A stretch of 64,000 nucleotides of DNA from Cliona cf. orientalis (Eukaryota > Porifera > Demospongiae > Clionaida > Clionaidae). The stretch spans positions 7,936,001 to 8,000,000 of the forward strand of contig OZ005696.1 of NCBI GenBank assembly GCA_963930775.1, read 5' to 3'. This document shows positions 44,096-53,300 of the stretch, piece by piece. The position numbers and the translations under genes are program-made. The notes under the pieces were generated by a model. It saw nothing but the letters and a program-made list of their open reading frames with translations, had not been told where the DNA came from and did not search any database. Position 1 is the first letter of the stretch; the number at the start of each line of letters is the position of its first letter.

Positions 44096-44594
44096 ACTTC
44101 TGGCATAACTAACATTAGACCCATAGCAAAAATTTTACGTAATAGCTGCATAATTTACCACTGACACTTCCACTGCTGAACAGTCACTCAGATAACGATA
44201 AAATATGATAGTATCTGTATTCTTGTAGTTTTGTATACAAATGCCAGACTACCCAGTACTTCACTTTTCAATATTTCTAAACCATCTCATTCTAGAAACA
44301 TTGTGATATATTATTCTTATAACATTTATATTGGTGATTGCAACTAGTACAGCTACAACTTTTCACAGACAAGCAGCTGTACATACATTTCTCCACAAAA
44401 GCAGTCATAAGATACTGTATAGCTGGAAAACTTGGCAGGGAATAACAGTTTAGCCGTCTTTAACTCTGATGATGCCCAGTGGTATCTTATCTACATGCAC
44501 AGTGCAGTGAAGTAGCCTACTGGAGTCAGTATTGCTCTTCTTCAGAATACTCAAAACTTGAACACAGATTTGGTGAAGCCATTATCCTCCCCAC

Positions 44595-44598
<4 letters not shown>

Positions 44599-44625
<27 letters not shown>
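44599..44625 (+). repeat. Long poly-C tract
   Basis: A C run interrupts the downstream flank of copy 9, corresponding to a C-rich stretch near 37400. Other C runs are at 28451-28472 and 39009-39040. Confidence 0.75.
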
Positions 44626-44627
<2 letters not shown>

Positions 44628-44769
44628 AAAGAGAAAAGCAAAAGTGGGAATGCTGTATAATAAAATACCCCCAGCATACCTATAAAATGGTTACAGGAGT
44701 AGTGTTTATTTAATGACTGAATAAAGATTATTAGACCATATAAAAATCCTTGGGAATAGTTCCCAGCCC

Positions 44770-45080
44770 TGAAGGTATAAGTTGAAACATGCCAGGAAGT
44801 GGTTACTACCGGTTACCAGCTCAAATGAACAGGGGAATCTTGGCCCCCTTTCTGCTATATATAATGAAGCATTATAAACCCTCGGCACATTTGCTATATA
44901 TAGCTAGTCAGCATGTTGCAAACCTGTAAAGCCAAGCAACACTACAGTGTACAGTGTAGTTGTAGAGAAGAATAAAGATTTCATGCAATTAGGTAATAAT
45001 AGTACCAGTACCACGTGCATATCAGATCAGCAGATCTATAGCAAAGTAAAGCCAAGAAGCGTAGTTGATAGCCTACTGAG
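44770..45080. repeat. Inverted copy of the spacer before IL-17 copy 7
   Basis: About 44820-45080 is the reverse complement of about 35745-36150 without its MITE. No gene supported. Confidence 0.5.
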
Positions 45081-45156
45081 ATCAGTGAAGAGTCAGTCAA
45101 GTTTTAAAAACTATCGCTAGAGCTACACACTACTAATTTTGAAATGAAGCCATCGC

Positions 45157-45225
45157 TACAGAATTCAACCAAAAACTTGTTTCAGATTATAAACAGGATA
45201 GCATTCAAGCAAGGAAGGGGTATAC
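45157..45225 (+). pseudogene. IL-17 mid-gene remnant
   Basis: GAATTCAACCAAAAACTTG, then CAGATTAT, matches the EFNQKLGTDY codons of the intact genes with changes, and nothing else of the gene is left. It lies just before the SINE and copy 10. Confidence 0.55.
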
Positions 45226-45252
45226 AGTTCTGGTTTGTGCCATCCTTTCCTT

Positions 45253-45378
45253 CCCACAAGCTTGCCCCCAAGGGCTCAATTGGTAGAGCATCACACTGGA
45301 GATGTTAGTGTGTGGGTTCGATCCCCATTTAAGTCAAATTTTCTTTTCCAATCTTGGGACTTGTGGTATACAAGTGCT
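45253..45378 (+). repeat. tRNA-derived SINE before IL-17 copy 10
   Basis: The D-arm GCTCAATTGGTAGAGC and a good B box (GGGTTCGATCCCC) are followed by the tail TCTTTTCCAATCTTGGGACT. The anticodon loop is too long and the acceptor does not pair. Confidence 0.6.
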
Positions 45379-45542
45379 ACAGCGTAATCATTATTCTATA
45401 ATAAACAATCGCTACAAGTCATGTACGATTGCACAGTGCAATACACAATAACACTATGTATAAAGCCGAGTAAGTCAGTGAAGCTGATCACAGTCAAAAG
45501 CAAGAAAACTTTTCTTCAAGCAACCATCAAACTGAGAAAGAA

Positions 45543-46078
45543 ATGGTCAATCGATCGATTTATATCACTTCTGTGCTGATGGGCACAGCACTGTGTGCTG
45601 TGCTAACGACAGCCAAGGCCTGTCCACTACCCTCTAACTGCACACGAGATCAAGAATGCCAAGCCTACAATGACACTAAAGCTGCCACCAGCCCAGTGTA
45701 CCTCAATGTCAATGCAACACTGAGCGACTTCACAAACACTCCTGATAAATTCAACCAAAAACTTGGTACAGATTATGAAACTGACAGCACTCCAGATGAA
45801 GAAGATTTTATAGCAAGACAAGCTTGCTACAAAAACTCCAACCAAGATGTAGGCTGCAGAGAGAAAATTGAAGTTGAAGGAGGAAATTGCTCCTGGAATT
45901 ACCAGTGCAACTACAATCAGAACAGGCTCCCCCTGTACATATGGAGAGCATCTTGCAGCAGTGAATCACAGACCATCTATACTACCCTGTCCCAGTGCTG
46001 AAGCGCAGAGATGCCTGCAACCCACAACCAACATGGCAGCTAGTCATGGAGAAGGTTCCTGTGGGATGCAAATGCTAG
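45543..46078 (+). pseudogene. IL-17-like cytokine, copy 10, frameshifted in the knot
   Basis: Class II signal peptide (MVNRSIYITSVLMGTALCAV). Two extra bases (TA, about 45979-45982) after the codons for SQTIY shift the frame, so the open frame ends at 46001 (152 aa) with TTLSQC in place of the PVPVLKRRDAC ... VGCKC tail. The ancestral stop is still visible at 46076-46078. The N-terminal part is otherwise intact, with changes such as GGNCSWNYQCNYNQNR that add glycosylation sites. The product would lack the last three knot cysteines. Confidence 0.75.
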
Positions 46079-46079
46079 G

Positions 46080-46545
46080 AATAAACTTACACTATTGGCA
46101 CATAAGCTTCCTAGAAACATTGTGCTAGGTATATTATTTTTGTATTGGTGATTGCAATTAGTACAGCTACAAGTTTTCACAGACAAGCAGCACCTATGTA
46201 TGTACGTACATTACTCTGAAAAAGCAGCAGCATAAACTACCAAAATTATTATAGCTGGAAAAATTCGGCGGGGAATTAAAATTTGTCAGTTTGGCCGTCT
46301 TTAACTCTGACAACGCCCAGGATTATACAGGGAAGCCATACGCTTGCAGTGTCTTATGCGCATGCACTACGTGATAAATGGGGAATACCTGTCATGCACG
46401 CGCACATATTACGCTGACGACCTTTACCCGATTTGATCAAAATTGGAGAACAGGCTATGGCTCTACTACCCATCCAGCTCAACTATGTGGAGGTTTCTGG
46501 AATTTTTTCTTTTTTCTGCTTAGTGTGTGGGCTCTTTGAAAAGAA
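46080..46545. repeat. 3' flank of copy 10, duplicated after copy 8 (40553-41000)
   Basis: No gene supported. The shared stretch includes GACGACCTTTACCCGATTTG and TGGGGAATACCTG. Confidence 0.6.
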
Positions 46546-46698
46546 AAAAAGTGGGAATTCTGTATCCCAGTATACCTAAACAGGATACAGGAGAAATATT
46601 AAAAATCCCTGGGGATCCAGCCCTGAGAGCATTGGTTGAAAACATGCCAGGTCTGCAAATGAAGTGGAAGAGAGTTCTGAGAAAACAGGTGGAGTAGG

Positions 46699-47765
46699 GG
46701 GCAGTCTCTATTCAGTGGACTGGACCACTGGACTGGACTACTGGACTGGAATACTGGACTCACCTTTGACCCCAAAATAGCATACAAAAGGCTTCATTTA
46801 GCCCCCTATAGCTTGGTGGGGCGAGTGGGGTTATAGAATAAGACGGCCTAATGGCCTTTGGCCTTGTGGCTTTATGGCCAAGTGGCTAAGCAAGCAAATT
46901 TATCTCCATTTGAGGTGGGATATATAGCATGTCCCCAGGTCTCTTGCTGGGAATGATCTGACACTGAATGAATATTAACTGATCAGTGAAAAGAATAGGT
47001 ACACATGCACTCATTTAATCATGCTGGTACAATTATATTCTTCCGATATAAATAGTCCCCATAACACAATGGTATCCTGTCCAGGTGTACTCTGGGGTAT
47101 CAGCCCCTTCACTGGCTGGTATATACCCCAGACTAGTTCAGGTACACGACAGTCTAGTCCAACTTAACGTCAGTAACATACTTGTGTCGTTTTGAATACA
47201 TGACACTAATAGTATGATACTACACTCAAAGTGACACAAAATTGATAATAAGATGTCACTTATACACATAACACATGATAGCTAATATTATACGATAATC
47301 GCTGCTGTGTAGCTAAATTAATGGAGTTACCCTGTCATGTAGACACAAACATGTTACTGACGTTAAGTTGGACTTGACTGTCATGCACCTAGACAGGATA
47401 CTGTTGTTATGGGGACTACTTATCTCGGAAGAATCGTAATTATCGTAATTGCACCTGCATGATCAACAAGTGCATGTGTATCTATGCTATAATTTCTATT
47501 CATTGATCAGATAGTTTAATATTCATTCAGTGTCAGATCATTCCCAGCAAGAGACCTGGGGACATGCTATCCCACCTCAATGGAGATAAATTGCTTGCTT
47601 AGCCATTTGCCATTAGGCTGTCTTATTCTATAACCCCACTCGCCCCACCAAGCTATAGGGGGCTAAATGAAGCCTTTTGTATGCTATTTTTGGGGTCAAA
47701 GGTGAGTCCAGTATTCCAGTCCAGTAGTCCAGTCCAGTGGTCCAGTCCAGTGAATAGAGACTGCG
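46699..47765. mobile_element. Large foldback element with 8-bp target duplication
   Basis: The ends GCAGTCTCTATTCAGTGG and their complement bound two inverted arms of roughly 300 bp, with further inverted pieces inside (about 47095-47210 and 47335-47410). The outer part has CACTGGACTGGA-type short repeats. GGAGTAGG flanks both sides (46691-46698 and 47766-47773). No coding content. An 8-bp duplication fits a hAT-type source. Confidence 0.7.
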
Positions 47766-48101
47766 GGAGTAGGAAACTGAAAGTGGTTACTACCAGTTAC
47801 TAGCTCAGCTATTTATTCCTGGAACAGGGATGATAAGGTAATTATATATAATATATATAGCAGAAGGGGGACAAATACCCTGTCCATTCAGTTGCTCAGT
47901 AGATGGAGGCCACAGATTAGTACAAAAAGATCTGCTTGAACAACCTACATGCATTCCATTGACCACACCACAGGAAATGCACAGGAGTAGAGTGGTGCAG
48001 CTGCTGTACACTCTTGCATGCATCAGCGATTTTCGGCCAAAATGAGAAGACCTCCAGGGAGATCCACCATGCACCCACGCAGCCACAAGAGTGGAAGAGG
48101 A

Positions 48102-48108
48102 TATAAAA
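48102..48108 (+). promoter_or_regulatory. TATA box of IL-17 copy 11
   Basis: TATAAAA in the class III context, 119 bp before the ATG. Confidence 0.65.
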
Positions 48109-48226
48109 GCAGAGTTGAAGGCTGTAACTGAGTACATTAAAACAACTCAAGAGGACAAGGAAGGACATAATACCATCACTATTTGGATCAAGTTGAAATC
48201 TTTGAAGTAAAAACACGGCTACAAAA

Positions 48227-48751
48227 ATGATGGCTACACAAATCATCACCACTCTAGCTCTGCTGCTGGTCACAACTAAACTTGCGGCCAATGCTGCGTG
48301 CATTCCATTTTCAAGTAACTGCATACGAAATCAAGAATGCCAAGCCTACAATGATGCCAAAGCTGCCACCAGCCCAGTCTACCTCAACGTCAATATAACA
48401 CTGAGCGACTTCACAAACACTCCTGATGAATTTAACCAAAAACTTGGTACAGATTATGAAACTGACGGCACTCCAGATGAAGAAGGAAGACAAGCTTGCT
48501 ACAAAAACTTCAACCAAAAAGTAGGCTGCAGAGAGATAATTAAAGTTGAAGGAGCTTGCTCCTGGGACTACCAGTGCGACTATGATCAGAATAGGCTCCC
48601 CCTATACATATGGAGAGCATCTTGCAGCAGTGAATCACAGACCATCTACTACCCTGTCCCAGTGCTGAAGCGCAGAGATGCCTGCAACCCACAACAAACA
48701 TGGCAGCTAGTCATGGAGAAGGTACCCGTGGGGTGCAAATGCCAAGGATAA
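48227..48751 (+). CDS. IL-17-like secreted cytokine, copy 11
   Basis: Open 174-aa frame with a full class III signal peptide (MMATQIITTLALLLVTTKLA). The middle is PDEEGRQACYKNFNQKVGC; three residues (FIG) are missing compared with most copies. Eleven mature cysteines, ending VGCKCQG. Copy 12 follows as a tandem unit of about 1.35 kb with a nearly identical promoter and signal peptide, so these two are recent duplicates, yet their middles differ. Confidence 0.82.
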   Translation: MMATQIITTLALLLVTTKLAANAACIPFSSNCIRNQECQAYNDAKAATSPVYLNVNITLSDFTNTPDEFNQKLGTDYETDGTPDEEGRQACYKNFNQKVGCREIIKVEGACSWDYQCDYDQNRLPLYIWRASCSSESQTIYYPVPVLKRRDACNPQQTWQLVMEKVPVGCKCQG

Positions 48752-49440
48752 ACTTCCACTTCTATCCAGAAGATAAGAAAAAAAAATTTGGCTCTTGAGG
48801 CATAACTAACATTAGACCTATAGCAAAAAACATGAGAGTGTTCTACGTAACAGCTGCAAAATTTACCATTGATACTTCCACTGTTGTGAATATCATGCTG
48901 TTATAATTTGCATATTATTATACCAAAATTTGATCTACAATAATTACCGTACTAAATCTAATACTACGCATGGAAAAAAATAATTTCAATTTTGAAAAAA
49001 GCGCATTTTTTCTGGTAAAGGTCGTCAATCGCTCCAGTTATGAGAACTCATAAAATCCTAATTTCTTACGTTAAATTGGATCATGCGTTGTATTCGATTA
49101 ACTACGGTAATCACTTACCACTGGCTGAAAGTGGTTACTACCAGTTACTAGCTCAGCTATTTATTCCTGGAACAGGGATGATAAGGTAATTAATTATATA
49201 TAATATAGCAGAAGGGGGGGGGATACCCTGTCCATTTCAGTTGCTCAGTAGATGGAGGCCACAGATTACTACAAAAAGATCTGCTTGAACAACCTGCATG
49301 CATTCCATTCCATTGACCACACCAAAGGAAATGAACAGGAGTAGAGTGGTGCAGCTGCTGTAAACCCCTACATGCATCAGTCAATGATCCTTGAGAAGAC
49401 CTCCAGGGAGATCCACCATGCACCCACGCGGCCACAAGAG
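48752..49440. repeat. Spacer between copies 11 and 12
   Basis: No gene supported. The first part is duplicated after copy 5 (33272 on). The second part repeats the upstream region of copy 11 (47780-48100), showing the tandem unit. Confidence 0.6.
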
Positions 49441-49450
49441 TGGAAGAGGA

Positions 49451-49457
49451 TATAAAA
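49451..49457 (+). promoter_or_regulatory. TATA box of IL-17 copy 12
   Basis: TATAAAA in the class III context, 119 bp before the ATG. Confidence 0.65.
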
Positions 49458-49575
49458 GCAGAGTTGAAGGCTGTAACTGAGTACATCAAAACAACTCGAG
49501 AGGACAAGGAAGGACATAATACCATCACTATTTGGATCAAGTCAAAATCTTCGAAGTAAAGACACGGCTACAAAA

Positions 49576-50109
49576 ATGATGGCTACACAAATCATCACCA
49601 CTCTAGCTCTGCTGCTGGTCACAACTAAACTTGCGGCCAATGCTGCATGCATTCCATTTCCAAGTAACTGCATACAAGCTCAAGAATGCCAAGCCTACAA
49701 TGACGCTAAAGCTGCCACCAGCCCAGTGTACCTCAACGTCAATATAACACTGAGTAACTTCACAAATACACCTGACGAATTTAACCAAAAACTTGGTACA
49801 GACTATGAAACTGACATAATTCCAGATAAAGAAGGGTTTATAGGAAGACAAGCTTGCTATAAATTGAGCAACCAAGAAGTAGGCTGTACAGAGCTTATGG
49901 AAGTTGACAAAGCTTGCTCCTGGAACTATCAGTGTGACTACGATCAGAACAGGCTCCCCCTATACATATGGAAAGCATCTTGCAGCAGTGAATCACAGAC
50001 CATCTACTACCCTGTCCCAGTGCTGAAGCGCAGAGATGCCTGCAACCCACAACCAACATGGCAGCTAGTCATGGAGAAGGTCCCTGTGGGATGTAAATGC
50101 AAGAAGTAA
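49576..50109 (+). CDS. IL-17-like secreted cytokine, copy 12
   Basis: Open 177-aa frame with a class III signal peptide. The pre-knot segment GCTELMEVDKACSWNYQCD is the TELMEV variant, and the middle is IPDKEGFIGRQACYK, both closer to copy 4 than to its tandem neighbour copy 11. It ends VGCKCKK. Eleven mature cysteines and potential N-glycosylation at NIT. The 3' flank from 50110 is shared with copies 4 and 7-like flanks, not with copy 11. Confidence 0.82.
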   Translation: MMATQIITTLALLLVTTKLAANAACIPFPSNCIQAQECQAYNDAKAATSPVYLNVNITLSNFTNTPDEFNQKLGTDYETDIIPDKEGFIGRQACYKLSNQEVGCTELMEVDKACSWNYQCDYDQNRLPLYIWKASCSSESQTIYYPVPVLKRRDACNPQPTWQLVMEKVPVGCKCKK

Positions 50110-50267
50110 ACTTACATTTCTAACCAGAAGATTGAAACATTTTGGCTCTTCAGGCGTAACTAATATTAGAACCAGAGTAAGAACATTAAGTCTACGTAAC
50201 AGCTGCATAATTTACCATTGATACTTCCACTGTTGTGAATATCATGCTGTTATAATTTGCATATTAT

Positions 50268-50470
50268 ATGGGGCGAGCCTGAGCGAGCCCCGAATACACG
50301 AGAGACAGGAAGCGGTTTTATATGTATGTATATATTCTTGTATGTTTGTGGGGTGATCATTTCAGTGAGGAGAGAGTTAAATTTTGAACGTGTTAGGTTA
50401 TCAGGGTTTCATACAGGATTTTTTGTTAGGGGGAAACTATGTGTCGGTACCTCCCCCCCCCCCCCAAGGA
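50268..50470. mobile_element. Left part of foldback element F
   Basis: It matches 30753-30955 and lacks the right arm; a MITE follows at 50584. Confidence 0.55.
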
Positions 50471-50583
50471 ATAAAGTAAGTTTTTGAATTGCATCTTAGG
50501 CCTATTTTGATCAAAAATCAGTGCTGATAGACTGTGGTTGACAAATACATACCCACTAAGTAAGTGTGAAATTAGTACATATA

Positions 50584-50769
50584 CCGTAAATCGCGAATAT
50601 TTCATGTCTAAAATATTTCATGTGATAAATTTTCATGTTAAATAATTTTCGGACAAACGACCCTGTACCGCATTATCGTTAATATTGCGTATGTATTTCG
50701 TGCATTTAATTTTCGCACAAGCCAGGCTGTCCGAAAATATTTTAACAACGAAATATTCGCGATTTACGG
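50584..50769. mobile_element. 186-bp TA-target MITE, second copy
   Basis: Same family and ends as 18774-18959, TA on both sides. Confidence 0.75.
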
Positions 50770-50899
50770 TAGATTAAGACTTTTCCAAATCGAGCACAGA
50801 CTCGGTATTAGACATTTTCAAACAGTCAAACCGACGAATCACTCTTTATTGGCTTTTAGCATAATAGTATTATAATAATAGCACCTTGCTATTACAATA

Positions 50900-51565
50900 T
50901 GTGACCGTCCATGACAAAACCAACCATATTATTGCGCTGGATATCAATCTGAGATACAGGCCTATTTAGTTGCCCAAGGTGATAATTATCATTTTTCACT
51001 TTTTGGCATAGATCGATAGAGGAAACATTCCTCTACACAAAAATCTGCTTCGTAGCTTCTAGAACGCTATACTTACTGAGTTATGGCTTGAAGAAGTCAG
51101 CCGTGTAGCTAACATTGATCGTCCATGATACGGAGCCGTTGCCATAGTTGCAGGTAGGCAAGCACGGCAGCTGCACAGAAAAAACTCTCCAGACACTTCT
51201 TTCTTCGATTATGTGCACTAACGATCTTTTCGTTCTTTTCCATCGAAACGCCGGCCGCTGCTTTCTTTCCAATGTTTTGGCCGCCATCTGGCTCTTTGAC
51301 TTAGTGGGCGTGGCCACGTATTTTGCATAAACGGCGAGTATACGGACTTCCGCGTGCAACGTACGTAGCAATGTTTCATTGAGCTTGCTGTACATTTTTA
51401 TTACGGGCGATCCGGGTACATTTTGGCTCATATCTCCATGACTACACGGGCTAGAGACTTCAAATTTGCAGGAGCAATAGTTCAAAGGTTGTACTTGGTA
51501 ATGGTGGCCTTAACTAAAAATCGGTTGTCAGCGCAATATGGTTGGTTTTGTCATGGAAGGTCACA
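50900..51565. mobile_element. 666-bp inverted-repeat element, TA target
   Basis: Ends TGTGACCGTCCATGACAAAA and complement; TA on both sides. The equivalent spacer before copy 5 has the empty site (ACCATATATTTC near 31783). A - strand ORF of 134 aa (51485-51081) is not recognisable and is broken in the related copy at 53378-54056. Confidence 0.7.
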
Positions 51566-51589
51566 TATATTTCTATAGTAATTTTATGC

Positions 51590-51915
51590 TATTAGCACAG
51601 CGGTGCTATTTATGCTAATACACACCACCTTTTGCTATTTTGCTACTAATTTTGTAGTTAGTCTAAGGAGGCGAGCTATTTGCTATTTTACAGTTATGGT
51701 CTTAGAAGTCACTCAATTTTGCTATTAATGCTATTTTGCTATTTTGTAGTTAGTGTTAGGTGGTGTGCTAGTTTGCTATTAATGCTATTTTGCTACCTTA
51801 AGTTAGTTAATCTAAGGAGGCGAGCTATTTTGCTATTTATGCTATTATGCTATTTTAGTTAGTCTAAGAAGCCGTGCTATTTTGTTATCTATACATTTTG
51901 CTACTTTCAATAGCA
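51590..51915. repeat. CTATTTTGC minisatellite, second copy
   Basis: Shares units with 31790-32230, with fewer repeats. Confidence 0.65.
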
Positions 51916-52414
51916 AAATAGCATCAAACCAAGAAAGCCAGTGATGCTAGCGTTACAGTATACTGCACGTAAGTGCAAGCACTACCAGCTGGGCAGGCGC
52001 GCAATCTCCCACAGCAAGCATACGAAATTAAAGAAATATGAATATTTATTCTAAGGGTGTTTTGGTCAATCATCCAAAAATTAGCACCAACGAAAATTTC
52101 CCACTATAATATGGTATATAGCCAAATTGCTCCAGATTGGAGGCCACAGACTCCCATAATAATATGTGACCTGCTATAAGAAAAGGTACCATTCATGGTA
52201 GTATGAAACGCGACCAATTTTTATCACAATAGTCGCCGACTTGCTTTCTACAGATGTACGTAGTAGTGAGTATACTTGTACATGGAGCGGATGCACCTAC
52301 AGTACATTATTACAATGTCATGTATTGTATACTCACTATTATAATAAGCTACACAAACACAGAGTCCTTTTTCTCACAGCTGGTCATACATGCACCTACC
52401 AGAGTGAAAGAGGA

Positions 52415-52421
52415 TATAAAA
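52415..52421 (+). promoter_or_regulatory. TATA box of IL-17 copy 13
   Basis: TATAAAA in the class III context, 101 bp before the ATG chosen. Confidence 0.65.
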
Positions 52422-52521
52422 GCAGAGTAGAAGGCTGTAACTACTAAACAACTCGAAGAGGACAGACGTGATACTATCACTACTCGGATCAAGTCAAAAT
52501 CTTTCAAGTAAAAACAAGGCT

Positions 52522-53007
52522 ATGGCTACACAAATCATCACCACTCTGGCTCTGCTGCTTCCACTTCCAAACTGCACACGAGATGAAGTGTGCCAAGCCT
52601 ACAATGACGCTAAAGCTGCACCCAGCCCAGTGTACCTCACAGTTAATGCAACACTGAGCGACTTCACAAACACACCGGACGAATTCAACCAAAAAATTGG
52701 CACAGATTATGACACTGACAGCACTCCAGATGAAGAAGGGTTTATAGGAAGACAAGCTTGCTACAAACCGAGTAACCAGGAAGTAGGCTGCAGAGAGAAA
52801 ATTGAAGTTGAAGGAGCTTGCTCCTGGGACTACCATTGCGACTACGATCAGAACAGGCTCCCCCTGTACATATGGAGAGCATCTTGCAGCAGTGAATCAC
52901 AGAACATCTACTACCCTGTCCCAGTGCTGAAGCGCAGAGATGCCTGCAGCCTACAACCAACATGGCAGCTAGTCATGGAGAAGGTCCCTGTGGGATGCAA
53001 ATGCTAA
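52522..53007 (+). CDS. IL-17-like cytokine, copy 13, shortened signal peptide
   Basis: The frame is open from 52468, but the ATG at 52522 aligns with copy 5 and gives 161 aa (MATQIITTLALLLPLPNC). As in copy 5, the VTTKLAANAAC part is gone, along with one cysteine, and the hydrophobic stretch has no clear cleavage site. If the ATG at 52468 were used, an 18-residue extension would precede it. The knot half is intact (DYHCDYDQNRLP, IWRASC, KVPVGCKC). This is the last gene of the array and lies 215 bp from the last recognised vigilin exon on the other strand. Confidence 0.75.
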   Translation: MATQIITTLALLLPLPNCTRDEVCQAYNDAKAAPSPVYLTVNATLSDFTNTPDEFNQKIGTDYDTDSTPDEEGFIGRQACYKPSNQEVGCREKIEVEGACSWDYHCDYDQNRLPLYIWRASCSSESQNIYYPVPVLKRRDACSLQPTWQLVMEKVPVGCKC

Positions 53008-53221
53008 GCAGAAACTTACACTTTTATCCAGAAGATAAAAAAAAAAAAACTTTGGCTCGAGGTACAACTAACTAATATTAGACTCACAGCAAAAAACATG
53101 AGAGTGTTCTACGTAACAGCTGCATAATTAACCATTGATACTTCCACTGTTGTGAATATCATGCTGTTATAATTTGCATATTATTATACTAAACTTTGAT
53201 CTACAATCATTAACAATTTAC

Positions 53222-53300
53222 CACTGGCCCCTCCTTTCCCGATGATGTGGCGATGGTACTTCTGGTCCACTCGAATCTCAGCATAATCCATGGTGGCCAT
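53222..53300 (-). CDS. HDLBP: Vigilin exon 7, first half of KH5
   Basis: 79 nt, MATMDYAEIRVDQKYHRHII, then GKGGAS, ending at a GTAAAT donor in phase 1. The partner half-domain exon is not found nearby. Confidence 0.75.

Noticed and set aside
51081-51485. 134-aa - strand ORF inside the 666-bp inverted-repeat element
   Set aside because: The frame is not kept in the related element at 53378-54056 and no domain is recognisable.
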